DNA of 64,000 nucleotides from Comamonadaceae bacterium OS-1 (GCA_027923965.1 AP026969.1:2356001-2420000); one strand, 5' to 3'. Counted from the stretch's first letter, positions 36,039 to 45,709 are shown. The notes: generated by a model not told the origin, from the letters alone. Translations and numbers: made by a program.

Positions 36039-37325
36039 TCAGGGCTTCAAAAAGGGGCCCCAGTCCGGTTCACGGATGTCGCCCGCCTGGCCTGCCAAGC
36101 GGGCCTTGATCTTGCCGTCCAGCGTGCTGGTCATCAGGGCTTCGCGGCCTTGCTGCTGGGTGGCGTAGACCAGCAAGCGGCTGTTGGGCGAAAAGCTGGG
36201 GCTCTCGTCGGCGCTGGTGTCGGTGATGCTGGTCACGGTGGCGCTGCTGAGTTCCATCACCTGGAGCTTGAAGGCCCCGCCAATGCGCGAAACATAGGCT
36301 AGCCAGCGGCCATCGGGGCTGATGCTGGGCGAAATGTTGTAGCTGCCCGTAAAAGTCACGCGCTCCGGGTTGCCACCGCTACTGGGCATGCGGTAGATCT
36401 GCGGAGCACCGCCCCGGTCGCTGACGAAGTAAATGCTTTTGCCGTCGGCAGAAAACTCCGGTTCGGTATCAATACCGCTAGACTGGGTAAGCCGCCTGGG
36501 CTCACCACCATTGGCATCAATGCTATAAATTTGAGAGCCACCATCGCGACTCAAGGTAACGGCCAAAGTACGCCCGTCGGGTGCCCAGGCGGGTGCACTG
36601 TTCGAACCTTTGAAGTTGGCAATCAGGCGGCGCTTACTGGTAAGCACTTCATGAACGTATATGACTGGTTTTCGAGACTCAAAAGAGACATAAGCCAGCT
36701 TCAAACCATCGGGGGACCAAGCCGGAGAAATGATCGGCTCGGGGCTGGCTAGCGCCGGCTGGCTATTTTCACCATCCGCATCTGCCACCCATAAGGTGTG
36801 GCGCGTCCCAGATCTCGTGACGTAGGCAATACGGGTTGAGAAAATACCGCGATCACCCGTCAGCTTCTCGTAAATAGCATCGGCAATCCGGTGCGCAGTT
36901 AAACGCAGATCACCCTGTGGCACTACATAGTTTTGTAGCACCAGCTCTTGCGCGCGCACCACGTCGATGAGCTTGAAGCGCACGTCATAGCGGCCATCGG
37001 CCAGGCGAGTGACGCTGCCGGTCACCAGCGAATCGGCGGCTTTTTGCCGCCACAGGACTACATCGGGCCGGGAGGTCTCGTCCAGGGCAACGCCGCTGGC
37101 ATCCACCGCCCGGAACTGCCCGCTGCGCTCCAAGTCGGCCTGCACGATGGCACCGATTTTTTGCGGCGACTGCTCGTCACCCCGAAAGCTGGCCACCGCG
37201 ATGGGTAACTGGGTCAGGCCAATACCGGAGACTTCCACACGAAACTGGGCAAAGGCGGCTCCGGTGCCCATCAGGGCCAGTCCGGCAAGGCACGATCGGC
37301 GGTTTAGTGGGAAAGCTGGGGTCAT
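36039..37325 (-). CDS. tolB: Tol-Pal system protein TolB
   Basis: TolB is a periplasmic beta-propeller that bridges Pal and TolA. The 428-residue protein has a signal peptide ([18 protein letters not shown]), an N-terminal alpha/beta domain (about 22-155, [32 protein letters not shown]) and WD40-like TolB repeats such as [55 protein letters not shown] and [16 protein letters not shown]. The usual tolQRA genes are not upstream; an LPS glycosyltransferase gene is there instead. Confidence 0.96.
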   Translation of the reverse strand: MTPAFPLNRRSCLAGLALMGTGAAFAQFRVEVSGIGLTQLPIAVASFRGDEQSPQKIGAIVQADLERSGQFRAVDASGVALDETSRPDVVLWRQKAADSLVTGSVTRLADGRYDVRFKLIDVVRAQELVLQNYVVPQGDLRLTAHRIADAIYEKLTGDRGIFSTRIAYVTRSGTRHTLWVADADGENSQPALASPEPIISPAWSPDGLKLAYVSFESRKPVIYVHEVLTSKRRLIANFKGSNSAPAWAPDGRTLAVTLSRDGGSQIYSIDANGGEPRRLTQSSGIDTEPEFSADGKSIYFVSDRGGAPQIYRMPSSGGNPERVTFTGSYNISPSISPDGRWLAYVSRIGGAFKLQVMELSSATVTSITDTSADESPSFSPNSRLLVYATQQQGREALMTSTLDGKIKARLAGQAGDIREPDWGPFLKP

Positions 37326-37388
37326 AGGTGGTATGTATCTGTAAGTTGCCGAGTGGGTGGGTTCGTTTGGGGCGGGATAAGTTCCTGC

Positions 37389-38183
37389 TTATCGTTTCAA
37401 AACATTCTTCCAGTCTTGCTGCCACTGGGCTTGGTGGGTCAATTCAACCGCCTTGGCGTAGCGGTAAAAGGTGACCTCAAAGTATGACAGGGCAATCACC
37501 AAGCCCGGCCAGCCGTCCATGAAACCGCGCTTGAACAGGTAGTGCTTCCAGAAGGCCCAGATGGCGTGGGTCAAAGCCTTGCCGTAGCTGGAGCCCGACT
37601 GGCGGCGTTTGGTGGCCCCCAAAGTAGAGTAGCGGTTCATCTTGGCCACCACTTCGGCCAGATCCTTGAACGGATACTGCCAGATCGCCGCTTGCATATA
37701 GCCCACCTTGGCGCCTGGTGTGAGTTCAAAATTCTCATGCACCGGGCTGGTGTCGTAACCCATCTGGGACTTGCGAAACAACTGGGGCTGGCGGTAATTG
37801 GGATACCAGCCAGAGTGGCGGATTTCGCGCCCCAAAAAGAAATTGCGCCGCGGCACAAAGTACACGCCATGTTCGGCCTTGTTTACCAGCGCCCGAATTT
37901 CTGCAGCGGCCTCTGGGGTGCAGCGCTCGTCCGAGTCCAGGCTGAAAACCCACTCATGCGTGCAGGCCGCCACCGCGTCGTTGCGCAAGCGGCCAAAGCC
38001 CTGAAACGGAATTTGCACCACCCGCGCGCCCAAGGATTCGGCGATGCGGACGGTATCGTCGGTACTGTGCGAGTCGGCCACCACGACCTCGTCGGCCCAA
38101 GCCACGCTGCGGATGGCATCGGCCACCTTCTCTGCCTCGTTGTAGGCAATGATGTAGACGGAAATGGGGCTCACTTGTGGCAC
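37389..38183 (-). CDS. Family 2 glycosyltransferase, WaaE/KdtX type
   Basis: The 264-residue cytosolic enzyme probably adds a beta-glucose to a heptose of the LPS inner core, as WaaE does. Motifs are SVYIIAYNEAEKVADAIRSV at the N-terminus, the nucleotide-sugar DSHSTDDTV, DxD-like FSLDSDERCTPEAA, then NFFLGREIRHSGWYPNYRQPQLFR and VHENFEL, which are characteristic of WaaE-family proteins. It stands divergent from msbA, which supports a role in lipid A-core assembly. Confidence 0.9.
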   Translation of the reverse strand: MPQVSPISVYIIAYNEAEKVADAIRSVAWADEVVVADSHSTDDTVRIAESLGARVVQIPFQGFGRLRNDAVAACTHEWVFSLDSDERCTPEAAAEIRALVNKAEHGVYFVPRRNFFLGREIRHSGWYPNYRQPQLFRKSQMGYDTSPVHENFELTPGAKVGYMQAAIWQYPFKDLAEVVAKMNRYSTLGATKRRQSGSSYGKALTHAIWAFWKHYLFKRGFMDGWPGLVIALSYFEVTFYRYAKAVELTHQAQWQQDWKNVLKR

Positions 38184-38282
38184 GGCACTCTGACAGTTTG
38201 AATCCGAACAAGCATAGCAGACGGCCTACCGCGCCTGATCGGCCACGCATGCCCCCACAATGGACGGAAAGCCCTCCGAAAA

Positions 38283-38297
38283 GCGGGATAATCCCGC
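38283..38297. promoter_or_regulatory. Palindrome around a -10-like box upstream of msbA
   Basis: GCGGGATAATCCCGC is a perfect 15-base palindrome whose centre contains GATAAT, one mismatch from the -10 consensus, 108 bases before the msbA start. No good -35 box is visible. An operator overlapping the promoter is possible; evidence is weak. Confidence 0.3.
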
Positions 38298-38404
38298 TGC
38301 GCCGAACTGGTAAGCGGCGAACAAGTTCTTTTTCCTACCGTATACCGCTGTCCGCGATCCAAGCTGCCATTCTTGTCACCTCCATTTGCCCAGGCAGTCA
38401 CCCC

Positions 38405-40177
38405 ATGAAAAATGAGCGATCCCAAGGTTTGTTCAACCTGTTGAGGCAAAGCATCCCCCGGTTATCGCCGTATTTTTTCAAAGGCCGCCGGTCGGCCTGG
38501 ATGTTGGTGATCATGGCCACCATCATTGGCGCAGCCACCGAACCCCTGGTGCCCGCCATGCTCAAGCCGCTGCTCGACAATGGCTTTCAGAAAGGTGCGC
38601 TGAACCCGTGGATGGTGCCCTTGGCACTGATCGCCGTGTTCGGGCTGCGGGGCCTGAGCAGCTTCCTGGGCGATGTGGCCATGGCCAAAATTACCCAGGA
38701 TGGCCTGGATGCCCTGCGCACATCCATGTTCAGCCGCCTGCTGGACGCCCAGAGCGCACTGTTCACCCAACGAACGGCCAGTTCGCTGTCCAACACCATC
38801 GTCTACGAAGTCCAAAACGGCGCGGTGATCCTGGTCACCTCGGTCATGGGCCTGGCCAAGGACAGCATGGTGTTGGTGGCCCTGGTGGCCTACCTGCTGT
38901 ACCTGAACTGGGAGCTGACGCTGATTCTGGTGGTGCTGTTTCCCGCTGTGGCCTTTGTCACCCGCACGCTGTCGCGCAGGCTCTACCAAATTGCCAAAAG
39001 CAGCCAGGGCGCTACCGATGGCCTGGCCTACGTGGTAGAAGAAAACGTGCTGGCGCAACGGGTGGTTCGCCTGCATGCCGCCCAGGGTGCGCAGGGCAAA
39101 CGCTTTCAGTTGCTGAGCGAAGGCTTGCGCCGACTGAACATGAAGTCGGCCACCGCGTCTGCGGCGGTCACGCCCATGACCCACATGATGTCGGCCATCG
39201 CGTTGTCCAGCGTGATCTGCGTAGCCTTGCTGCAGGGCTCCAGCGAGGTCAGCGCGGGCGAATTTGCGTCTTACATCACCGCCATGCTGATGTTGATTGC
39301 GCCGGTCAAACGGCTGTCAGACGTGGCCAGCCCCGTGACCCGTGGACTGGCCGCCATGGAGCGGGCACTGGACCTGATCGAGAAAACCCCGGTGGAACCC
39401 AGCGGAGACTTCATGCTGGAACGCGCACAAGGCCACATTGAATTTCAGTCGGTCAGCGTGCGCTACCGCGACGACGAAACCCGGTCGGCCCTGAACCAGG
39501 TGTCGCTGACCGTGGTGCCCGGTGAAGTGGTGGCGCTGGTCGGGCCATCGGGCTCGGGCAAAACCTCGCTCGTCAATTTGCTGCCACGGTTTGTCACGGC
39601 CAGCGCCGGCCATGTTTTGCTAGATGGGCACGACATCGCCGATTGGCAGCTCAAAGCCTTGCGCAACCAGTTTGCCATCGTCAACCAGGACGTGATCATG
39701 TTCAACGACACCTTGGCCGCCAATGTGGCCTTGGGTGAAACGCCCGACCGGGCGCGGGTCGAGGCCTGTCTGCGGGCGGCTAACCTGGGTGGCTTTTTGG
39801 ACGAAGCTCCGCAGGGCATCGATACCATGACGGGGCACAACGCCACGGAACTCTCCGGTGGCCAGCGGCAACGCTTGGCCATCGCCCGGGCGCTGTACAA
39901 GGATGCACCTATCTTGATACTAGATGAGGCGACATCCGCATTGGATACCGAATCAGAACGCCTGGTGCAAGAAGCCCTGCAACGCCTGATGACCGGACGC
40001 ACCACCCTGATCATTGCGCACCGCCTGTCCACCATCGAGCACGCGGACCGGGTCGCGGTACTTGACCAGGGTGACATCATCGAGCTCGGCACCCATGCCG
40101 AACTCATCGCCCAGGCCGGGCTCTATGCCCGTTTGCACGCACTGCAATTCGGTACACAGCCCGCCATGGCGGTGTAA
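38405..40177 (+). CDS. msbA: Lipid A export ABC transporter MsbA
   Basis: MsbA flips lipid A-core across the inner membrane. The 590-residue half-transporter has six spans in its first 330 residues, then one ATPase domain: Walker A LVGPSGSGKTSLVNLL, Q-loop IVNQDVIMFNDTLAANVALG, signature ELSGGQRQRLAIARAL, Walker B ILILDEATSALDTESE and H-loop IIAHRLSTIEHADRVAVLDQG. The ATG at 38405 gives the usual length. Heptosyltransferase and other LPS genes follow in the same direction. Confidence 0.94.
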   Translation: MKNERSQGLFNLLRQSIPRLSPYFFKGRRSAWMLVIMATIIGAATEPLVPAMLKPLLDNGFQKGALNPWMVPLALIAVFGLRGLSSFLGDVAMAKITQDGLDALRTSMFSRLLDAQSALFTQRTASSLSNTIVYEVQNGAVILVTSVMGLAKDSMVLVALVAYLLYLNWELTLILVVLFPAVAFVTRTLSRRLYQIAKSSQGATDGLAYVVEENVLAQRVVRLHAAQGAQGKRFQLLSEGLRRLNMKSATASAAVTPMTHMMSAIALSSVICVALLQGSSEVSAGEFASYITAMLMLIAPVKRLSDVASPVTRGLAAMERALDLIEKTPVEPSGDFMLERAQGHIEFQSVSVRYRDDETRSALNQVSLTVVPGEVVALVGPSGSGKTSLVNLLPRFVTASAGHVLLDGHDIADWQLKALRNQFAIVNQDVIMFNDTLAANVALGETPDRARVEACLRAANLGGFLDEAPQGIDTMTGHNATELSGGQRQRLAIARALYKDAPILILDEATSALDTESERLVQEALQRLMTGRTTLIIAHRLSTIEHADRVAVLDQGDIIELGTHAELIAQAGLYARLHALQFGTQPAMAV

Positions 40178-40206
40178 ACCCCGCAACGGATGGCCCGCAG
40201 ATTCCC

Positions 40207-41301
40207 ATGAAAAAGATACTGGTCGTTGCGACCCGGCAAATTGGCGATGTGCTGCTGACTACGCCCCTGATCCATGCTGCCCGCCAGCAGTGGCCAGAGG
40301 CTGAAATCGACGTGATCGGCCTGGCGGGCACCCTGGGCATGCTCCAGGGCAACCCGGACATCCACGCGCTCATCACCACCCAGCCGTCCAAAGGCTGGCG
40401 CGACACCTTGGCCGTGCTGAAAACCATTTGGAAGCGCTACGACCTGGCCTTGGTCACACAGCCCAGCGACCGTGCCCACCTGATAGGCTGGGCTGCCAGT
40501 CGCCAGCACCGCAGTGGCATCATTCCCGAAAAAAACTCCAGCAACTGGTGGAAAAAACGGATTCTGAGCCACGTGGTTATCAGCGAAGGCGATGCTGGTA
40601 CCGTGCATGTGGTGGCCGAAAAACTGGCCTTGCTGGCCCCCTGGTGCCAGCCCGATGTGCAGGCGGCCCAGGTGCTGCCGCCACCTGCCCAGGCGCTGCC
40701 AGCCGCCCTGGATGCCGTGATTGCCCCTGGCGCCATCGTGGTGCACGCGCCATCGATGTGGCCCTACAAGCAATGGCCAATAGCGCATTTTCGCGAGTTG
40801 CTGGTTCGGCTGATCGCCGAAGGCCATCAAATTGTGCTGACCGGTAGCGCTAGTTCCGCAGACCAGGACTGCATCCAGCAGTTGCGTGGACTAGCCCCCT
40901 CCCCCCAGTTGGTGGACACCAGCGGTCAGCTCAATTTCAACCAGTTGGTGGGCCTGTTTCGGCGCGCCAGCCTGTACATCGGCCCCGACACCTCGGTCAC
41001 CCATTTGGCCGCAGCCTCGGGCATCCGCGTGCTAGCGCTGTTTGGCCCCACCAACCCGGTGCGTTGGGGCCCCTGGCCCAGTGCACCGCGGATCACACAA
41101 GCATATGTGGGACGTGCTGAGAAGCAAACGGTGCACAGCATCACCTTGCTGCAAAGCAGCCTGCCCTGCGTACCCTGTAGCAAAGCTGGATGTGAAGACC
41201 ACATCCAAAGCCGCAGCGATTGCTTGCTGGAAATGTCTGCAGAGCGCGTTTCATTCCACGCAATTGCAATTCAAAGCGATTACCAAAATATTAAAAAGTA
41301 A
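40207..41301 (+). CDS. Family 9 glycosyltransferase (LPS heptosyltransferase)
   Basis: The 364-residue WaaF/WaaC-like enzyme opens with VVATRQIGDVLLTTPLIHAARQQWP. ADP-heptose-binding marks near the middle and end are PGAIVVHAPSMWPYKQWPIAHFRELL and YIGPDTSVTHLAAASGIRVLALFGPTNPVRWGPWP. The Cys-rich CVPCSKAGCEDHIQSRSDCL is common at the C-terminus of the family. The last dozen codons (from about 41255) shift abruptly to AT-rich sequence, marking the left edge of the foreign-looking segment. It probably transfers a heptose to the LPS inner core. Confidence 0.9.
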   Translation: MKKILVVATRQIGDVLLTTPLIHAARQQWPEAEIDVIGLAGTLGMLQGNPDIHALITTQPSKGWRDTLAVLKTIWKRYDLALVTQPSDRAHLIGWAASRQHRSGIIPEKNSSNWWKKRILSHVVISEGDAGTVHVVAEKLALLAPWCQPDVQAAQVLPPPAQALPAALDAVIAPGAIVVHAPSMWPYKQWPIAHFRELLVRLIAEGHQIVLTGSASSADQDCIQQLRGLAPSPQLVDTSGQLNFNQLVGLFRRASLYIGPDTSVTHLAAASGIRVLALFGPTNPVRWGPWPSAPRITQAYVGRAEKQTVHSITLLQSSLPCVPCSKAGCEDHIQSRSDCLLEMSAERVSFHAIAIQSDYQNIKK

Positions 41302-41302
41302 A

Positions 41303-42157
41303 ATGTATAATAAAACCCCACTAATTTATGATTGCTTTACATACAATGGCGAAGATGATTTATTGTGGCTGCGCCTGGAAACACTAAAAAATGTCGTTGA
41401 CAAAGTAATAATCGCCGAAGCAACACGCACATTTACGGGAAAAGAAAAAAAATTACGCTTTGATGCATCAAAATTCGGAGATTTCTCCAAGAAAATTGAA
41501 TATATTATTGTCAATGATCTTAACCCAAATCCAGCATCCCCTTGGGATAACGAGAACCATCAGCGCAATGCATTGGCACGATTCATATCCCTACAGACAT
41601 CCAATCCATTAAAAGATGACGATTGGATTATATTATCGGACGTAGATGAAATTCCTCGACCCGACAGCATAAAAAAATTTGATCCCAATCGGTATAAGAG
41701 TGGACTTCTCGAACAGCGCAACTACTTTTACGCATTTAATAACCAAGCCCAAAGCGATGGCATCAATGATGAGTGGTGGCGAAAAGTCAGGGTCACAACA
41801 TTCAAACAATTCAATGAGTGGTTTGGGTCGATGCAGAGTCTACGCGATTTCCGTACAACAGGTCCAATGAGAGGCTTCAAAAGATATTGGAATAAATTAA
41901 AAACACAAAATTTATCCGATGCGGGCTGGCATTTCTCCTACTTGATGACTCCAGAAGAAATAATTGAAAAACTAGCCGCATTTTCACACCAAGAAGTAAA
42001 TATTCCCGACATCGCAAATATTGAATACTTGCGAAAATGCATATCTGAAAGAAAAGTTTTTTTTGGAAATGGCAAATGCAATGTTGTGCCGCTAGATTAC
42101 TCATTCCCGGAACCTTTGAGAAATAATTTAGATCGTTTTAATAATTTTATTTGGTGA
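41303..42157 (+). CDS. Family 17 glycosyltransferase (N-acetylglucosaminyltransferase-like)
   Basis: The 284-residue protein has GT17 features: YDCFTYNGEDDLLWLRLETL at the start, VIIAEATRTFTGKEKKL, the DxD motif in WIILSDVDEIPRPDSI, then GLLEQRNYFYAFN, a Trp-rich stretch and AGWHFSYLMTPEEIIEKLAAFSH. The family is best known from eukaryotic bisecting-GlcNAc transferase; bacterial members sit in LPS or O-antigen loci. The gene is visibly AT-rich with codons (AAA, ATA, TTA) unlike its neighbours, and begins one base after the heptosyltransferase stop. Horizontal acquisition is likely. Confidence 0.85.
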   Translation: MYNKTPLIYDCFTYNGEDDLLWLRLETLKNVVDKVIIAEATRTFTGKEKKLRFDASKFGDFSKKIEYIIVNDLNPNPASPWDNENHQRNALARFISLQTSNPLKDDDWIILSDVDEIPRPDSIKKFDPNRYKSGLLEQRNYFYAFNNQAQSDGINDEWWRKVRVTTFKQFNEWFGSMQSLRDFRTTGPMRGFKRYWNKLKTQNLSDAGWHFSYLMTPEEIIEKLAAFSHQEVNIPDIANIEYLRKCISERKVFFGNGKCNVVPLDYSFPEPLRNNLDRFNNFIW

Positions 42158-42180
42158 CTCTATAAAAGCAAGTACATTAA

Positions 42181-43497
42181 ATGCATTCAGTGAAATTAAT
42201 CGCGCAAAATTTTTCGCAAAATTCAGGCGCTTATTACGACAAAAATAAGGCTCCGACTACTTCGGATATCTGGTTAGTACTGTGCCTTGGACTAGCACCA
42301 CTTTGCTATTTAAGCGTACGCAGCTGGACCATTACATTTTTATTTGTTTTAATATTTATTTCAGCCTCACAAATAAAACACCTCAATTTATCAGAACTTA
42401 CATCAAATCACAAGAAATCCATATACTGGGTCATTGCAGCGCTGGTCGCTCCTTTGGTTGCAGCCATAGCGGGGCAGCTATTTAGAGGTCAAATAAAAAT
42501 AGGACTTATGGATGGTCCAAGCCGCCCATTTTTGGCGGTTTTTTTATTCATGTATCTTTTACAAAAACCAATCGATTTTGTGCGACTTCTTGAATGGTGC
42601 ATTCCAATATCATTAATCATACTGAGTGGGGTACTGATAGTACATCCCTACGGCTGGTCTGATATTACAAGCGAAAGATTTGGCACTGCTGCGATTGATC
42701 CTCTTACATTGGGCCAATACACCTTATTCATGGCCTTTTTTTGCCTTTTGACATTTAACATTTACGGCAATGACAGTAGAAATCTCAAATTTTTAAAATT
42801 AATAGGTTTTTTGATTGGTATTTGGATTAGCTTAGGAACAGGATCAAGAAGTGCGTGGGTGGCCATTCCATTTCTATCGCTACTCTGGATTTTAGGAAGA
42901 TTGCAGATTCGTCAGTTTAAAAAAATTATTCTGATAATTTTTTTATTATTTTTACTGGGAATTCTGGTCTATGAAACATCACCGTCCATCCATGGACGTA
43001 TTGCACTAGCAGTTAATGAATACATAGACTATTTCCATAACGGAAACAAGGACACCTCATCAGGGATACGCCTCTCACTGCTGAGGCTCGCTGCTTATTT
43101 ATTTGCTAACAACCCCTTGGCCGGATATGGCGATTCAAACTATCCTTCGCTGTCAGGCATTTCATCCATAGCATCCTTTAACACGGCACTCCTGGAGACG
43201 ACCTTGATTCACAATGGAGTGCATAATGAAATAATGCAAAACACATTGCGCTCTGGAATATTTGGATTACTATCCAGCCTATTGATGTTTGGGGTGCCTA
43301 TTGTTATTTTCTACAGAGCCACGCGCTCGGAGATAAAAGTCATACAAACCGCAGGCCTTGCAGGTTTATGCTACATCGGGGCCATGTTTTTCTTTGGCTT
43401 GAGCACCGAAACATTTAATATGAAGTACAGCATTTCTTTTTACGCGCTAATGGTTTCCGCCCTGGCAGCCCAAGTGCTGCGCCCTCAACCGGTTTGA
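42181..43497 (+). CDS. O-antigen ligase family membrane protein
   Basis: The 438-residue protein has about 11 membrane spans and a large periplasmic loop. The Wzy_C/WaaL region is seen in SLGTGSRSAWVAIPFLSLLWIL, the loop with SSGIRLSLLRLAAYLFANNPLAGYGDSNYPS, and VHNEIMQNTLRSGIFGLLSS. Such proteins join undecaprenyl-linked glycan to lipid A-core or polymerise O-units; ligase and polymerase cannot be separated by sequence alone. It is AT-rich until about 43450, where composition returns to that of the host. Confidence 0.85.
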   Translation: MHSVKLIAQNFSQNSGAYYDKNKAPTTSDIWLVLCLGLAPLCYLSVRSWTITFLFVLIFISASQIKHLNLSELTSNHKKSIYWVIAALVAPLVAAIAGQLFRGQIKIGLMDGPSRPFLAVFLFMYLLQKPIDFVRLLEWCIPISLIILSGVLIVHPYGWSDITSERFGTAAIDPLTLGQYTLFMAFFCLLTFNIYGNDSRNLKFLKLIGFLIGIWISLGTGSRSAWVAIPFLSLLWILGRLQIRQFKKIILIIFLLFLLGILVYETSPSIHGRIALAVNEYIDYFHNGNKDTSSGIRLSLLRLAAYLFANNPLAGYGDSNYPSLSGISSIASFNTALLETTLIHNGVHNEIMQNTLRSGIFGLLSSLLMFGVPIVIFYRATRSEIKVIQTAGLAGLCYIGAMFFFGLSTETFNMKYSISFYALMVSALAAQVLRPQPV

Positions 43498-43498
43498 T

Positions 43499-44323
43499 AT
43501 GAATCCTGCACGCTACGCCCTCACCTTCGCCTGCTACAACCAGGTGGAATACACCCGCCAATGCATAGACAGCATGGTGCGCCATGGCATGGATTTGTCG
43601 CGGCTGATTGTGGTGGACAACGGCTCCAAAGATGCCACCCGCGAGTACCTGCTCACCGTGCCGGTGGGGGGGCGCATTTACAACGATGCCAATCTGGGCT
43701 GCGGAGTGGCCTGGAACCAGGGCGCACTGGCTCTGCAGGCCGAGTGGACCATCGTAATGAACAACGACGTGCTGGTCAGCGCCCAGTGGATCGAGTCGCT
43801 GATCGGCGTGGCCGAACAGCGTGGCCTCAAGGTCATTTCGCCAGCGCTGATTGAAGGCCTGTTGGATTACGACTTTGAAGACTTCAGCACCATGGCTTCA
43901 CAAAAAATGGCCAGTACGGCACGCATCGGTGGCCGCCATGCGGTGTGCCTGGCCGTACACAAGTCGGTATGGATGGAGGTGGGCTACTTCCAGCCCGTAC
44001 CGAAGCTGCTGGGCTACGAGGACACACTGTTCTTTCACGAGCTGGAAAAAGCCAAGATTCCGATGGGCATCACAGGCGCTTCCTGGCTGCACCACTACGG
44101 CTCGGTGACCCAGACCGCGATGAAGCAAGAGCGCGGCTTGTCGGCCAAAGACGGCCTGGGCTACCGTTACAACTACAAGCTGCTCAACCAAAGCTGGCTG
44201 GCGCGCAAACTGGCCAAATCGCAGCGGCTCGCCCAGCAAAAAAAATGGCGGCAAGAAGAACTGGCGGCCTACGCCATGACCATGCACGGACTGCGCGAAA
44301 ACGGCCAGTTCCGCTGGATCTAG
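43499..44323 (+). CDS. Family 2 glycosyltransferase
   Basis: The 274-residue cytosolic enzyme has the N-terminal GT2 Rossmann-like half: YALTFACYNQVEYTRQCIDSMVRHG, LIVVDNGSKDATREYL, DANLGCGVAWNQGALAL and the DxD-like WTIVMNNDVLVSAQW. The acceptor half has FQPVPKLLGYEDTLFFHELEKAKIP and TGASWLHHYGSVTQTAMKQERG, with a basic Gln/Lys-rich tail. GC composition is host-like, in contrast to the two genes before it. The linkage made is unknown; LPS outer core or O-antigen is the natural guess. Confidence 0.88.
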   Translation: MNPARYALTFACYNQVEYTRQCIDSMVRHGMDLSRLIVVDNGSKDATREYLLTVPVGGRIYNDANLGCGVAWNQGALALQAEWTIVMNNDVLVSAQWIESLIGVAEQRGLKVISPALIEGLLDYDFEDFSTMASQKMASTARIGGRHAVCLAVHKSVWMEVGYFQPVPKLLGYEDTLFFHELEKAKIPMGITGASWLHHYGSVTQTAMKQERGLSAKDGLGYRYNYKLLNQSWLARKLAKSQRLAQQKKWRQEELAAYAMTMHGLRENGQFRWI

Positions 44324-44613
44324 GCGTCTGCGCTGCAGTAGCGCCTGCAGATTCAGCGCGCAAGGTATATCCAATGGACCGCCCCCCCGGCGATGCACAG
44401 GATCCAGGGTTGGCCAGCCTGGAAACGCCCATCATGGACCACCCAGCACACGGCGGCGTGGCGCTTGGCCAAGTCCAGGTTTGCAAGGCGGGTGGTTTCG
44501 CCCTAGCCAAACATTCCGGCCTTCCCCCACCGCTGATATCCCTCAGAATATTAACGAAGAAAAGACTCTTATCGCTTATAGGATAAGCAACAGCAGCTAT
44601 CTATTTTGAACCG
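44324..44613. other. Intergenic stretch without a convincing gene
   Basis: No frame has both a good start and recognisable content. The only structures seen are CTGCAGTAGCGCCTGCAG near 44334-44351 and, at 44556-44609, a copy of the dispersed palindromic element. Confidence 0.6.
44556..44609. repeat. Dispersed palindromic element, copy I (intergenic)
   Basis: On the minus strand it reads AAATAGATAGCTGCTGTTGC, TTATCCTATAAGCGATAAGA and GTCTTTTCTT, with the same core and ends as the family. It lies between convergent GT2 and AraC-type genes, where it could also act as a transcript barrier. Confidence 0.75.
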
Positions 44614-45543
44614 CTACCCTTCCGCAAACCGTCCCGCCGCCTGCCGTCGAAACTGCGTAGGCGTCATCCCCTTTACTTCCAGAAATCGCCGGTTGAAGTT
44701 CGCCACGTTGTTGAACCCCACCGCGTAGCAGACGCTGGACACGTAGCTGTCGCGCTCCATCAGGAGCTGGCAGGCGCGGTTGATGCGCAGGCGGTTGACG
44801 TAGTTCGTAAACGTCAAGCCCGTGCTCTTGCTGAAAAAGCGAGAGAACGCGCTCTCGCCCATACCGACCAAATCGCCCATTTCGCCCAACGGCAGGGCTT
44901 CGGCGTAGTGGGCGTTGACGTGGGCCACAACTTTGTTGATGGTGGACAGGTTGTCGGCGGGGCCGTGGACCGGCAGGTAGTCGCTGGAAAGCAGGCGGTA
45001 GTCGGTGCAGCGGCCCAGCAGGCACAACAGCTGCGTGAACTCGGCAAATCGCTCCAGGCCGTGGCTTTGGCGGATGCGGTAGAAACGCTCGCGTACGGCC
45101 TCGCTCAGGCCAAAGAACTCGATACCGTGGCGGGCCCGCTCCAGCAACGGCAGGGTTTCTTCAAGCTCGCGGATCACGCGCATGCCGTCGCGCAGCGGCC
45201 CCTCGCGAAACTGGACTACCAGGCTGCGCACCGCCAAGCCGTCGGGCGGCAGGTCGGCGGAGACCCAGTTGTGCGGCAGACGCGGACCGGTCAGTACCAG
45301 GTGGCCGGGCTCAAAAAAACCCACGTAGTCGCCCACAAACGCCTGCCCGTGCGCGCCCACAATAAGTTGCAACTCGTACTCGTCGTGGCAGTGCCAACGC
45401 TCCAGGGGCGTGGGACTGCCATGTTCGAAGCAGCGCACGAAGTCCTGGTCCACAGCGGCCTCGTAGCCCAGGCGCGGGTCGCGCACCAGGTCGTGCTCGA
45501 TCTCGGGGGCAATGTTGCGGCGCTTGGTGGGGGCGTGTGGCAT
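44614..45543 (-). CDS. AraC family transcriptional regulator
   Basis: The 309-residue protein has an N-terminal cupin-like sensing domain (WHCHDEYELQLIVGAHGQAFVGDYVGFFEPGHLVLTGPRLPHNW, about 50-100) and a C-terminal double helix-turn-helix (about 200-300) with ALPLGEMGDLVGMGESAFSRFFSKSTG and YVSSVCYAVGFNNVANFNRRFLEVKGMTPTQFR. The ATG at 45543 (MPHAPTKRR) is preferred over one 33 bases upstream. It is separate from the LysR/TRAP cluster; its target is not evident. Confidence 0.9.
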   Translation of the reverse strand: MPHAPTKRRNIAPEIEHDLVRDPRLGYEAAVDQDFVRCFEHGSPTPLERWHCHDEYELQLIVGAHGQAFVGDYVGFFEPGHLVLTGPRLPHNWVSADLPPDGLAVRSLVVQFREGPLRDGMRVIRELEETLPLLERARHGIEFFGLSEAVRERFYRIRQSHGLERFAEFTQLLCLLGRCTDYRLLSSDYLPVHGPADNLSTINKVVAHVNAHYAEALPLGEMGDLVGMGESAFSRFFSKSTGLTFTNYVNRLRINRACQLLMERDSYVSSVCYAVGFNNVANFNRRFLEVKGMTPTQFRRQAAGRFAEG

Positions 45544-45565
45544 GGAGAGTGAAACGGTTGCGCTC

Positions 45566-45709
45566 TTATACGCCACAGATGCTGCGGCCCATACCTGTTG
45601 GGCACAGCAGCAGGTCGATACGGTTTAGGCCCAGACAGCGCTCCGGCAGGCCGGGGCCAATGTGCACGTCGGTGGTACGGTCTGGGCGCTGGGGAATGGC
45701 GCTTTTCAT
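45566..45709 (-). CDS. Possible 47-residue small protein
   Basis: The frame starts MKSAIPQRPDRTTDVHIGPG and ends GMGRSICGV, 22 bases before the AraC-type gene on the same strand. There is no clear ribosome site and no homology is recognised. It contains two Cys. It could be a remnant of a degraded gene, a leader or chance. Confidence 0.2.
   Translation of the reverse strand: MKSAIPQRPDRTTDVHIGPGLPERCLGLNRIDLLLCPTGMGRSICGV

Noticed and set aside
36505..36540. ATGCTATAAATTTGAGAGC in tolB as an element end
   Set aside because: It encodes a normal propeller repeat and lacks the palindromic arms.
36890..36945. Possible further dispersed-element copy in tolB (TTTTGTAGCACCAGCTCTTGCGCG)
   Set aside because: Only the middle resembles the core, spacing differs, and the encoded residues look like ordinary TolB sequence.
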